Origin: Boswellia sacra
Lineage: Eukaryota > Streptophyta > Magnoliopsida > Sapindales > Burseraceae
DNA length: 64,000 bases
Direction: 5' to 3'
NCBI GenBank assembly: GCA_013180625.2
Contig: SNVD02012892.1
Span: forward strand, 496,001 to 560,000
The stretch's first letter is position 1. Each line of letters opens with the position of its first letter. Positions 9,600 to 21,990 of the stretch are shown piece after piece. The notes below the pieces were generated by a model that searched no databases, had not been told where the DNA came from, and saw only the letters and a list, made by a program, of their open reading frames with translations. The position numbers and the translations under genes were made by a program.

Positions 9600-11130
9600 G
9601 ATGTAAGATAAAAAATTAGGAATATCTAATCTAAATTTGTCAAACGCTTTTTTTAACACTAAATTAGCTTGCATATGTTATACAATTAGAGATAAAAAAA
9701 TTGTCAGCTGTATGTAACTTAAAATTTTGAGCGTGAAATATGAACTACTTATTATCCGTTTTCTAATTTAATAATTTAGGCTGTTAGAAAATACTTAAAT
9801 TGAGTTTAACAAAAGCATTTTGTATTTTTAAATTTAGCAATAAGAATATACTATCCTGCTTGTCTAGCAAAATTCACAGACTTGGATTAGCAGATAGAGA
9901 TAACTTTACTCATCTTTTATAGTATAGCTAAAAAATTAGTGTAACCAAATATATACATATCATCAATAAAAATTATGTATTTGCTCTTTGTATGTAAGCT
10001 TGCTTTATAAGTTTGTTGAACTAGCGAGAAGGAGAAAAAGAAAAATTCAATCAATCTAATATTAGACTAAGGAACAAATGAGTTTTTGTGTTAATTAGAA
10101 TCTTTTGAAACTACAATCATATCTTTCCGCATAATTTAGATATATAGTAATATTTTACGGTAATTTCAACTAAACAAGAAATTGAAATTTAAGATTTATG
10201 TTTCCATGGGTATATATTAAATAGGTGTAAAAAATAAAATTAAACAATAAATTAAAATTTAAGATTTAGTTTGCATGAGAGTGTATGATATAAGTGTAGA
10301 GAGCAAAACTATATGTTCATTTTTATTATTTATCATATCAATAAATTAATCGATTGATATTTTAGTAATAAAATTATTTTAGAAATGGGATAATTCTAAT
10401 TTGCCCCCTGAGGTTAGACCTAAAAAAATTGAGGACCTCAGTTTTCTGAAATCTAAGATTGCCCCCTAAGGTTACTGTAGCACCATTAGATTTAACGGAA
10501 AATACATTAAACCGTTAGATTTAACGGAAAATGTTACTGTTTATTAGCATTAAGTTACTATTTAATACATTTTTCGTTAAATCTAACGGTGCTACAGTAA
10601 TCTCAGAGGGCAATCTTAGATTTCAGAAAACTGAGGTCCTTAATTTTCTTTAGGTCTAACCTCAGGGGGCAAATTGAAATATCCCTTTAGAAATTGTAGA
10701 TGTTCAAAATATTTATTTAAATACAAATAATTTAAATTAAGTTGAAAATAAAGAACTTCAAGTGTTATCTGTTCAGTAATGAAGCTATTTTATAGGGGTT
10801 AGTTACAGAGAATATAATTAATTTTTTTTACCGATAATTTAAGAAGTTTAAATAACATAATTTCAAAAAAATTAGGACTTTCCAGATTTCTCTCCATAAA
10901 CAACTGCTAGTGCTCTGTGCATTGATTACGGCTTTAATTAAGCATTTTTATGGAAATGGGTTGTTATGGAAGCATTAAGTTTGTGGCGTCGGCCTTTTGT
11001 GGGGGTGGATGTGTTGTGCTATTTGACTAGTGGTGACCAGGGCTGGGTTGTTCAACTTTCGGTTGTCGTAAATTATGGGTGGTGAGGGGATGGCAGTGGA
11101 TTATGGTTTAATGGCTCTTTTCCATTCAAA
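9600..11130. repeat. Diverged duplicated segment, copy B (NBS-LRR flank)
   Basis: The order of matching blocks follows copy A. The short piece at 9805-9890 matches 3128-3210, just before the LRR exon of copy A, but no LRR frame survives here. A MULE-type MITE sits at 10387-10685. No gene is present. Confidence 0.65.
10387..10685. mobile_element. Non-autonomous MULE-type MITE with perfect 9-bp TSD
   Basis: The element runs from GGGATAATTCTAATTTGCCC to its near-complement ending ATATCCC. It is flanked on both sides by TTTAGAAAT (10378-10386 and 10686-10694), a perfect 9-bp target duplication. Long inverted repeats cover most of its 299 bp, so the transcript could fold into one hairpin. The equivalent place in copy A (near 2275) has no insertion. 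It is the same family as 348-750. Confidence 0.9.
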
Positions 11131-13760
11131 CTAGGCCATCATTTCTATACATCTTAAGAGTGATGCTATTTGAACCCCACCTCCAAACTAAATAGTCCCC
11201 GTCTCTTAATTTCACAAAGACAAAATTGTACTAATATACAGAACTTATTACAAGCACCATTATCTTCTTTTCATGCATTGACAAAGGAGTTACAGCACAA
11301 TGTACACCCCATTTCTTCAACTTTTATGATAAGTTGATTTGACAATGCACTTCGAATAAAATAGTCCTTGAGACGTAATCTAATAAAAATAATTATAAAT
11401 AAATTAGTTTTTATTTTAAATATTTAGTTAAAAAAATTGGTGTCTTTGTTTAGTTTCTTTTTAATATTCTTTTGCAAAAAATACACGTATTTTATTTACA
11501 ATGAAAACATTGTTATAATAATCAATGAGAAAGTAGTCTCTGTATTATTCATAATTCACATGCTCTAGATGCATGTTTTTGTTTAGAAGATATGAGAGGA
11601 AGGAGTGATAATGAAGCTGCACAAAAATTGATAGATAGTTGCTATTTTTTATAAATTCAGACAACAATAATATAAAGAAAGTAAGACATGGGCAGAGAGG
11701 CCAACAGTAAGATTTAAATTTGGTTTCTAAGAATTTACTTCTAATAGTAATAAATTAAAAATCAGATTCACAATCGAGGGGTTGAAAAACAATTCATATA
11801 TTAATTGCAGAAAAGTACTATTATTTGAACAAGGTTGGAGGTGGGGATGTATGAAATGAGGGCGTATGAGATATGCTTAGAGAGCAAATCATATGTTCAA
11901 TCTTATTGTTTATTGTTATTGATAAATTAATTAAGAGATATATTAGTGAAAATATTTTTTTAAGAAAAAGTAGGTGTTATAAGTTTTTATGTGAATTAAT
12001 GTAAATAATTAACATTAAATTCAAAATAAAGAGCAATATGCTTTATCTTTCAATTTAAAAAAGTATTTCTTTTATAAATTATTTTAAATTCTTTAATTGA
12101 TAAGATATTATTTATTATTCACTATTTTTATATCAATAATATGTGGCATGAAGGCACATAAATAAAGAAGGCACCTATTTTTTTAAAGTTTTCCAGCGTT
12201 TCAAATTAAGAAAAATAAAATGTAACATTTTTTTTTAACTATCCTAATGGTGGATGTTGTATCATAATCACTGATAGATTTTGTTTGCTCTAGAAATTGG
12301 AGACTTTATGCATGGAAGGCTTCCAAGACCATCAAATGTTGGTTTGAATTATCACTTGCTTAAGAAATGTTAAAGATCTAAAATTACCAAAACAAAAAAT
12401 AATTTGAATTTATAAATTTTTATGATATAATTTTTTTCATCCAAAAATTTCTAAATGAATCGTTTTAAAAATTAAATAAAATTTTTTATGACTATGTACA
12501 TTTTATTCTTGGACATACTTTTTTTTTGTTATACTTTTTTTATGATGGATGTTACATTTAAATCAAATAACAAGAAAAGAAAAAAAAATGGAAGTTTATC
12601 TTAGTTTGTCAATTATGTCTTTTTGTTAATATGTTATGTTACCTTGTATATGGTAAACAATGACTAATAGAAGATCATGACCTACTGCCAATTGTGCTAA
12701 ACATGAGCTCTAACAAGGTATGTATAAAAAATTTAAAAGGTGAAGTTAGATATATAAATAATTCTTAATTTATAAAATTTTAAAACTCCTCAAATAAAAA
12801 TATTTTGTTTTACGTACTTTAGATATTTTATGCACCCAGGTATAATAATACTTTTATTTTTTATAAATTAATTGTTATGCTGCATACAATTTCCTTCTTG
12901 CTATTTCAACAAAGTTTTTCTTTTTCTTTGTTTTTCTATTCAATTAAGTATCCATATAAGTTGTCTCATCCTTGTTTAATCAGGCATAAATAATAAGAAT
13001 GCAAATCAAAGTTTGTTAACAAATTTCTTCATCTGTTATAGCATAATTAAAATTCTACTTTAAGAAAATATTTACAAATAAACACGGTTATTTTAAAAAA
13101 TAATCATAAAATGTATTTACAATTTGTGACATAATCATTTAACATACTCATAATGGAGAATAATAAAAATCCAATTGATCTAATTTTAAAAACAAGAAAT
13201 AAATATGTTCCATTGGTGAAATCTTTTGCAAGCAATATCTTTCTAGACATGATAGTTTAGATACATAATAATATTTTATATTTTAGTGAATTTTCATAAA
13301 ATAATGGTGTCAAGTTTTTTTCCAAATTATAGAATGGATATGGTTGAAATTCTATAAAATTAGAAATGATTGGAATGTCTAAATTTTATGATATAATTGT
13401 ACAATTGGTTAACTCAATAAAATTTGAAATTTAAAAATAAAGAATCTACATTTGTTAATATGCCTCTTAAAAAGATATATTCAAAAAATTGAAATAAGAA
13501 AGTATAAGTATTACCTTTCAATTATGAAAAGGCATTGTTTATAAATTATTATAATTTCTTTAAATAATAAGATCTTATTTTAGTAATTAGTACTCTTATA
13601 ACTAACACGTCACTTAAGTTAAAAGGGAAATATGAACAAAACAGTTTTGGAAATAAAAATTTTATAATCTTTCTTTTATGTTCAAAGAGAGAAAAATAAA
13701 ATATAAGATTGTTTTATTAATTGGTGGAAATCGCTCATAGATTTTGTTTTATTTGGTTAG
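11131..13760. other. AT-rich intergenic DNA with weak NBS-LRR flank similarity
   Basis: No gene is seen. A piece at about 12285-12375, beginning after a TCTAG acceptor-like site with GGAGACTTTATGCATGGAAGG, resembles the start of the LRR exon at 13761 and may be a further exon remnant. Blocks near 11850-11960 and 12990-13070 again resemble the A and B segment flanks. Confidence 0.5.
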
Positions 13761-14324
13761 AATTTGGAGACTTTAAGGATGGAAGACTTGGACAACGACC
13801 AGACGGTGGGTGAAATTCTCAATTGTTCAAGAGATGTGAAAGAATTCTATATTAAGGATTGTGGAGTAAAAGAATTAAAAGGTCCAACTAAGCTAACTTT
13901 ACTAGACCTCTAGAACTGCTGTACGCTGAGACATATTGTTCTTCCAAATCTGTTGCAACTGCAAAAGCTGTATATAGGAGGCTGTGAAGAATTAGAGGAA
14001 ATAAATATTGTTGAAGATAAAGATGAGGATGAAGAAAATGATATCCAACATCGGCTTATACATAAAGATAAAGATAAACCTGCTGATGTTGTCAGATCAT
14101 ATCACAAACAACTTGTGCTACCTCAACTCTGTGTATTGTAGTTGACAAATTTAGGAAGCCTGGTCAACTTCTGCCTTGTGAAGTATCACTTGATATTTCC
14201 ATCTTCAAAACAATTAGTTGTTTCCAGATGTGGGAAGATAGAAATAAGATTTTGGTATAGCAACAGGGGTGAAAACAGAAAAGGAAGTGTTCTTGCGGAA
14301 GGAAAGGTCAAGCTACTTAATTAA
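13761..14324 (+). pseudogene. NBS-LRR remnant, LRR exon with in-frame stops
   Basis: After an acceptor-like TTAG at 13757-13760, one reading frame runs to 14324. It opens with a segment containing NLETLRMEDLDNDQTVGE, continues with VKEFYIKDCGVKELKGP, and has LLQLQKLYIGGCEELEEI followed by an acidic spacer. Later come LTNLGSLVNFC and FPSSKQLVVSRCGKIEI. This succession of short leucine-rich units with conserved cysteine and glycine positions is typical of CC-NBS-LRR C-termini. Two in-frame TAG codons (13911 and 14139) break it. No NB-ARC region accompanies it. It is a paralogous remnant of the same type as 3288-3560, somewhat longer and independently inactivated. Confidence 0.75.
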
Positions 14325-15400
14325 CTTAATTTAATTTAATTATAATGAAAGAATGATTTTGTTAACATAACAATTCCCTCATATTAATTCCTTTTCCTTG
14401 CTTTCCTTTCCTTTAATCCCTTCTGCAACCACCCAACGATGATGAACACCCACAACAAGGGGACATCTATTGCGTCAATTCTGAAGCCATGGAGAGACAA
14501 TTACCGCTATACATGGAAAAAAAGGAGGACCAAAGGATCAGCCAGCAAAAGGAATGAGAAAGAACAAGGTGATGCAAATTATTGCTTGCTTTGTTTTACG
14601 CAATTTATTTGAACACTACCCGCTTGTCGAATTTTCTCAACTAATATAAGATATCATCATTTTCAGATATGGAATAAGAGCCTATGTAGATCTTGCTCAA
14701 ATAATCAACTAATGCTTTTGCGTTTGACCTATTATTTATTTCTCGTCAAGCTTTGCTTCTTGCACATTTCCTTTGAATTGTTTGATATATACACACATAA
14801 AAATGAAATGAAAAGTAGTTTAAGCTTTTTTATTTATGGTGTTGTTATTGAGAAAATGGAGACATATTTGGAGTCATGTGTTATGGAGTTTGATTAGTGT
14901 CTCTGTTTGGAGTCATCTTTTTTTTTTTAAATAGTTTTAGAATTAATCCTATCTTTTGGTGTTCTACGTTTGTTTCTTTTACTCTCATACGCTTGAGTTT
15001 TTGCTTAATTGATATGCTTTTTGAGGTACTTTCTTTCTTTCTTTTCTTCTTTTGTTAAAAAAAGAAAATGATATAAATATTCTATAACTATATAACTACA
15101 GCTCTTAGGAGTATTATGTCTGCATAATACCAGAAAATCTTTCTAAGTGTATCTAATTCTCAACTTTTGATTACTTTTTGTCACTAGGTTGTTTGTGACT
15201 AAATATCCTACCAATTTGTGACTATTGTAAAACTTTCAAAGGGATATTGATATTTACCACAAATAGATTTGAATTAAAGATCAAATTTTCTTATAATGAG
15301 TTTTTTTTTTTTTTCCTTTCTCCATTTCAGTCTCTGAAATGGTTATAACTTTTGATATGCAAAAACTTCTCACTCATGTATACTTGCACAACGCAACAAA
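14325..15400. other. Intergenic DNA downstream of the LRR remnant
   Basis: No supported gene. A short frame beginning ATGATGAACACCCAC near 14441 could be a leftover 3' exon, but it has no recognisable domain. Confidence 0.4.
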
Positions 15401-15672
15401 GTTTTAATATCATTTGTTGCCTAAGTTGATTGATTATGGTTGCAAAGTTGTTGATGCTATTAATAATAAAATGTGCTATTGTCTACACTCTAACCTTATG
15501 CCTTCAAGTCCGAATTGTCTTGAGATGCATAATGGGGTTTTAATATCATTTGTTGCCTAAGTTGATTGATTATGGTTGCAAAGTTGTTGATGCTATTAAT
15601 AATAAAATGTGCTATTGTCTACACTCTAACCTTATGCCTTCAAGTCCGAATTGTCTTGAGATGCATAATGGG
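15401..15672. repeat. Perfect tandem duplication, 136-bp unit
   Basis: The unit beginning GTTTTAATATCATTTGTTGC at 15401 is repeated at 15537. I see no mismatch between the two copies, so the duplication is recent or is an assembly artefact. Confidence 0.95.
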
Positions 15673-15699
15673 GAATAGATGGGGCAACATTAATAACGT

Positions 15700-16440
15700 T
15701 AGTTGTAAAAATTTGTCATGATTAGCTATAAGAGTGATCCGTAACTTTTAGAGTTTATCACTTTTACAACTAAGTTTATGGCTTTTATACAATATTACAA
15801 ATGATCATTTCTCAGTACAGGCTGTTTACGCATTTATATGTCAGCTTACAACTATTTTTAGGCATTTATGACTTTTATATATCCATTTATGACTTGTATA
15901 CAGTTTATGCCTTTTATACAAAATTGCAAGTGACCGTTTCTCAGCATAGGCCATTTACGTCATTTATAAGTCCACTTACAACTTTCTTTTAGACATTTAT
16001 GATATTTATACATCTATTTATGATTTTAAAACATTTATTTGCAAAATTTATACGCCTATATACAACTTTGATAGTAAAATTATGATTATGCTTCTTTTAG
16101 GATGAAAACTAACCTTGTTTGTGACTTTTGTACAATCATTTACGATTTTTGCATAGTAATTTACGACTTTTACATACCTTTTTATTACTTTTATACAAAA
16201 TTGTAAATAGTCATTTCTTAGCATAGGCCGTTTGCAATAATTTTTTTTTTTGGCGTTTATGACATCTATTTGGAACAGTGAAAATAGTTCTCTTTAAAAT
16301 GGATAGAATGCTTGTTCATGACTTTTACACATCCATTTATTGACTTTTATGAACCTATTTACAACTATTATACACTTTTTAGGACTTGTATACGAAATTA
16401 CAAATAATAATAACATTAATATTTTTTTATTTTTGCAAAT
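15700..16440. repeat. Degenerate array of TTTATGACTTTTATA-like motifs
   Basis: The motif (C)ATTTATGACTTTTATACA and close variants recur more than a dozen times at irregular spacing, interleaved with CATTTACGACTTTT and TTACAACT. This looks like the subterminal array of a DNA transposon. The same motif, reversed, fills the candidate MITE at 42034-42257. No terminal inverted repeat or target duplication could be fixed here. Confidence 0.5.
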
Positions 16441-16604
16441 TTTTATTTTATAACTTTTATGGTTTTAAATATAATTTTCCATATATATGTTTATCAATTA
16501 ATAACAATAGCCTTTAAAGATTGATAAATAATTTCTTTTTCTTTAAATCTATATACAAAATTGGGCGGTTTCGATCATTAAAAATGTAGAATCTCAAATG
16601 TAAA

Positions 16605-16607
16605 TTA

Positions 16608-16675
<68 letters not shown>

Positions 16676-16676
16676 G
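16605..16676. repeat. (AT)n microsatellite
   Basis: AT dinucleotide run broken by a few TT or AA steps. Confidence 0.95.
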
Positions 16677-17389
16677 CATTTATATATATTACAAATTTAA
16701 AAATTATGTTTAAAGTATTAGTGAGTTGGAAGTTGATGGACTTAGGCCCATTGAGTCAAGGCCTTATATTTAAGGAAGAGATGAGTTTTTCTAGAATTAA
16801 GGAGAAGGAAAAGAAGAAAAAAAAAAGAAGAGAATAGGAGAAGGGAGTTCACTGTTCCAGGAAGAAAAGAAGAGAAAAAGAAGAAGAGAAAGGAGAGAGA
16901 AGAAAAGAGAGGAAAAATTCAAGAAGTTTAGCTTGGAAAACAAGTAGGGGTTTCTAACACTATACTTATTTCATATTTTGTATTTGGTTGTTGAATTGAT
17001 ATTAGTTATTATGCATGTGACTTGTTTTAACTTAAATTCTTGGTTGCTTGGATGATGAATTATGAGTGAAGTTATTTATTGCAAGTTGTTTGTTGTGATT
17101 GAATGAAGAAGTATGTGTGAAATTAAGTGTTGAAGTGGAGTAGAAATTGTTTTGTGAGGAGTTGTAGTTTATGTGATTGTCTTGTGTTGTTTGGGTTGAT
17201 GCATTTTTCTAGATTGAGAATTGCATGATCTTTCATTTGTGTAAGAAAATAGACAGATTAAGCTTTAAATAGCCGCTGATTTCGTTAAATTTGGAGTTAA
17301 AACAGATTTTTGGTGAATTTTTGAAATTGGGAGTTGAAATCTGAAAATGGGACATTTTGAACCAATTCTGGAATTCGATTCTGGTGTTT

Positions 17390-17575
17390 CGCTCGACAGT
17401 GAACAGTGCTATCGAGTGAACAGTATCGAGTGTCGAGTGAACAGTATTTTCAACGAACAGTGTCGAGTGTCAAGTGAACAGTGTATCGAGTGAACAGTGT
17501 TGAGTGAACAATGTTTTCAGTGAACAGTGCCAGGTGAAAAGAATTTTTAGTGAACAGTGTCGAGTGTCGAGCAAA
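17390..17575. repeat. Degenerate CGAGTGAACAGT repeats
   Basis: The words TCGAGTG and GAACAGT are repeated roughly ten times in irregular order, for example GTGTCGAGTGAACAGT. Confidence 0.85.
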
Positions 17576-17697
17576 ATTTCAGAACCACCCCAAATTGACT
17601 GTACACTTTCCAAAAAGTCCTAGATTTTGCATAAAAATTATATTTTCTTGAGATTTATAATAGTAATGACATTGAAAGGTTGTTAATGTATACATTG

Positions 17698-18026
17698 GAC
17701 CTTGGATGGACCATTCTGTATACGGATCCAAGGAGAATGCGGATAATATATTCTTAGTGTTGAACCTTGGATGGGCCGTTCTGTACACGGATCCAGGGGG
17801 AACACGAATATAATAATGTGATGTGTTGGACCTTGGATGGGTCGTTCTGTATACGGATCCAAGGGGAACACGAATATAATAATGTGATGTGTTGGACCTT
17901 GGATGGGCTGTTCTATATACGGATCCAAGGGGAATACGAATATAACGATATGAGGTGTTGGACCTTAGATGGACCGTTCTGTATACGGATCCAAGGGGAA
18001 CACGAACATAAATTTGATGTGCAAAC
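17698..18026. repeat. Five-unit 66-bp tandem repeat
   Basis: Units start with GACCTTGGATGG or a close variant at 17698, 17763, 17829, 17895 and 17961, each with TATACGGATCCAAGGGGAA in the middle. The third unit is nearly identical to the second. Because 66 is divisible by three, open frames run through the array on both strands (17683-17928 and 17767-18072). I regard those as by-products. Confidence 0.95.
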
Positions 18027-18489
18027 GAATATAATTGTTTGGTTTATTATTATTGGACTACTGATTCTGTGATTGAATATTTGTGGAATGCGTATGATTT
18101 AGTATAATGTTAGAATGTTCCTACTGGGCTTTATGCTCACCCCCTCCCTCCACAGGTACACAGAAGGATACTCATCATAGCGATGTTCTAGAGCTTTATT
18201 AGGGAGTCTGGAATCTGCATGCATATAATGATTTTGTTTAGGACTGTCTTGATTCTCTTAGTATGTAATGGAAGATTTCGTTAGGTGACTATTAACTGAT
18301 GCATTGATTTTAGTCACCAGTGTATGTAAAAATTAATTTTGAACAAATAGTCATAAGTTGTAATAAATTCTTGTGATATATATATAATTTAAAAAAAACA
18401 ACTTTTATGAGATCTGGATGATGTAGTTTTTATAAATTCTTATTCAATCACCCCTAAAATATCTAAATAAGAGATATTAGAGCGTGACA

Positions 18490-21168
18490 AAAAACTATTT
18501 TAATTTGTTTAATTTGTATTCTTGCATATTAGATGTTTTTATAAAAGTAACTTTATTAAAAAATGATGTCTACTTTTCATTTTGTAAACAGTGATTTCGT
18601 TTATTGCTTGTATTCGTACAGTTAATGACTTTTATTTGTCGTTTACGATTTTTATTTTATTGTTTTATTTCTTCATTTCTTTTGTTATTTATATTATTTT
18701 CTTTAACTACTTTTAACATATTTTTTTAGATATAATACATAATTTTAATTTATAACATTACAATTACATCTATATACTGAGTTACGTCAGGGTTGTTAAA
18801 TTTTTTTTAAAAATATTATTATATATATACTTTTATATATTTCATATTATATTATCTTAATAAGAATAACGGATAGTCCAAAATCATAATAAAATATTTT
18901 ACATATAATAATATACAATTAAAAATGATAATAAAGTATTGGGTTCAACTGTACTTTATTGATAATATTATTTTGCTTATTTATATTTTAATATAATCAC
19001 AATTATATAATATCTATATATTATTTATAATTTAAGTAAATATTAATAAAATATGCTGCAAGAGAAGCATCTATGATAGGCGCGAAAGGAGTCAATTTGG
19101 TAACCAGTTGTGGGTACTTTATGTTTTTATCTCTTCTTCACTCATTGCACCAATTGTGAAGTTCTCATTCGCTACGTCTACAGTAGTTGATGTATAGTTG
19201 TAGTGTCTCCTTTCTTGTATATTAGATTACTTTTGCAAAATGAACTTTCATTATTTTCTTAATATTTATATTTTTCTTGTTTATTTAATTTTTTTCTTGC
19301 ATATTAGATTACTTTGGTAGAATTAACTTTCAATATTTTCTTATTTATTTAATATTTTTCTTGCATTTTAGATTACTTTGGTGAAATTTACTTACAATAT
19401 TTTTTTTATATTTATATTATCTTCATGTCAATTTATTTTTATTCCTCTATATATAATGCTTTGGTAAAATTTACTTAAAATAAAAAATAACGTCTACTTT
19501 CTTTATTTTATAACTCTTAATTTAATTTTCTTATTTATTTTTTAAGTAAAATACATATTTATACAATACAAGTCTTAATTTTATATATTGAACGATGACT
19601 ATTAATGATCTGCAAGAAATTATAATTACTTCTTTATTTATTTGTACATTTAAATTACATATTGTTAATTTTATTTATTGAACTACGAATATTATTGGTC
19701 CACAAATAATTAAATCACTTATTTAATTTAGATTTTAAAATTTAATGTAATGAATTTGGCATGCTGGGGGTCGGACAACCGATACTTGAAATAGACAATA
19801 GGTTGTATTGGCTTTTCGCTATTTTTCTCAAATTTATGTCGAGCGTCAGAGATCCAGTAGCCCCAGCTACAACAGTAGCTATACCAGTCCAGTTGTTGAA
19901 CTCTAGCAAATTCCACAAATTTTATATAGATATTTACAGTTTTGTAAGTTTTTTTGTGGCTTTTATTAAAAATTAGGGGCAAGATGATAATTTTATTAAA
20001 AATTACTTTTTTAGACAATTTTAACGTTTAATTCATTTTTCAATATAAGATTATAGCAAGCTTGTGTCTACATAATATATTGTACTACTTTTATTGATTA
20101 TTATTAACATATATAGTACAATATTAACTTTTGTCCTTTTCTGTTCTTGTGATTGTAATTAATTTAATTGATATTATATTTTTTAATGTTTATGTTAAAA
20201 GAATTTGTAAATTTTTTAATCTCTTAAATGTTAATTAAGAGAATTAACTATTGATTAATATTTAATTCAAAGTTTGAATATTAAACTAATTCATTAAGTA
20301 AATATATTGTATATATCATAAATATTAATTGTCGAAATTATTTTTTCAATAATCCTTTAGGCAGGAAAGAATTCCTTTCCATGTAATAATATATTATATT
20401 AATCTGATTGCCAATTTATTAAATTATGTATACAAATTAACAATCAAATTAATTTTTTCCTAATGGTTTATTACATGTCAATTACATTAAATATAATAAA
20501 AATAAATTTAAGCACCAGGTAATTAATTATCATTACAACTGTAGAATAAATAATACTAATTAATCATTATATTATATCATATATAAATAAATATATGTGT
20601 ATATATATTAATAAATTTATGAAAACAGATTATATGAATATTAAGATTTTGGGTAATTATCGATTGGCCAAAAATGATGTAATAAATGTTAATATAATTA
20701 ATTATATTATTAAATAATTAAAAAATAAACTATGATAAGATAAGAAAATTATGCCAAAGAGAATTATTGCAAAGTGGGCTAGTGGCCAGGGAAGTTTTTC
20801 TATGTCAGCTACAAAATATCATTTACAAAAACTAAAATTATTACATCAAACATTTTCCTAGATTTCCACCTATATATATTAAAACATAATTATTTGTTAT
20901 AATTAACTTATGTAATGTATACCAGTGATGTTGTTTTGATTCTATGAATGATAACATTCAATTAATAAATGCACATTGCTAAAAGCATACTTAATAATGT
21001 TTCTAGGTCCAAGAGTTCCAAAAACATAACTTATTAACCCTAAATGTTATCGTAGATTCTGGGGTTGTTTATGATATTTTTAGAAATTTGATTTATAAGA
21101 TAATTTAACATGAATTTAAAATAATTACACATTAAATATTATAAAGGCTATAAATTTTTTTTTTAAGA
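18490..21168. other. AT-rich intergenic DNA, no gene seen
   Basis: Short open frames (for example 19728-20018 and its mirror) have no domain and low-complexity composition. Two degenerate repeats are listed separately or noted: near 19205-19400, and a TACATATT/TTGAAC-type block repeated near 19550 and 19640. Confidence 0.6.
19205..19400. repeat. Degenerate tandem repeat, three units of about 70-80 bp
   Basis: TTTCTTGCATATTAGATTAC and a following ACTTTCAATATTTTCTTA-like segment occur three times with many differences. A further partial unit lies near 18520. Confidence 0.6.
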
Positions 21169-21864
21169 TATATTGAAACGACCTGCCCCTAGTTATACGG
21201 GCGAATCATGCCTAAAACTATGAGCTACTGACTGTTTCTTAATTCTTGTCTTTCTTATGGAACAAATTTGAAACAATTCTCATTACAACCACAAATAAAT
21301 TTTTTTATAACTGTTACAATATAACTATTACAATCTTAACACATCTTTATATCATCACATGGCTGGGCCTTTAGACTTTCTAACTATATCACATTTTGCT
21401 TTCACCTAGGGGAGAGAAAACATTTTAAAAGGAAAGAAAATAAAACAAAAGAGTGAGTATAAAACTCAGTGAGTGACGATAAAAATGTATTTATAAATAA
21501 ATCTAAAAAAAACATATTGTTATAAAATAAATATTTGCTTTATATTAAAAAATAGTCTTTATAATTTATAACTTTATATCATCTAAAATGTCATAAAACT
21601 TTAAAATAAATAACTATTGAATGACTAAATTCATGAAAATACTACTTATGGTTAAAACAATAAAATAATCATCTTCAATCTTATAATAAAGATGCTATTA
21701 ATGACCATGCTAAAATCATCACTTTAGTTATTTACTATGCAAAACATAATTTCCTTAAAAATCTTCTTTCAAAAGGAACTTTTATAAATAATACTTCTTT
21801 CTCAAACTAATTTATATAAACATATTTAAAACTCTTTTCATTATATTAAACAAGTACCCCTGAA

Positions 21865-21990
21865 ATTGTCTCATCCTACTTGGCGAGATCTAATATCGCA
21901 TAGGCAGAACTATCTGAATTTCTTCATACCTGGTGAGATCTACATCACGCAGGTGGAGCTATCTACCCCTGGCGAGATTTAATATCGCGC
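21865..21990. repeat. Three diverged subunits inside the long LTR
   Basis: CTTGGCGAGATCTAATATCGC, CCTGGTGAGATCTACATCACGC and CCTGGCGAGATTTAATATCGC begin three successive units of about 40-50 bp. The sister LTR at 55456-59129 has a single such unit (about 57665-57705), so copy number varies within the family. Confidence 0.75.

Larger units (their letters stand above)
16700..18489 (+). mobile_element. LTR-like block with internal tandem repeats (probable solo LTR)
   Basis: The block opens with a GGCCCATTGAG-type segment and an A/G-rich stretch containing TTCACTGTTCC, then AT-rich DNA, tandem repeats, and a C-rich segment with CACCCCCTCCCTCCACAGG. It ends near GAGCGTGACA. This order resembles the starts and ends of the two long solo LTRs in this window, so I infer an LTR of a related Ty3/gypsy-like family. 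I could not find matching target duplications and no retrotransposon protein is present. Both boundaries are approximate. Confidence 0.45.

Noticed and set aside
14441..14630. Short basic frame beginning with two Met codons
   Set aside because: Too short, no domain, only a possible 3' remnant near the LRR pseudogene.
17683..18072. Two open frames of 81 and 101 codons with repeated 22-residue units
   Set aside because: They run through the 66-bp tandem array on both strands and are explained by the unit length; no domain, promoter context or codon pattern supports a protein.
16700..18494. Exact target duplication for the LTR-like block
   Set aside because: AATTA before the candidate start and AAAAA after the candidate end do not match, so boundaries are left approximate.
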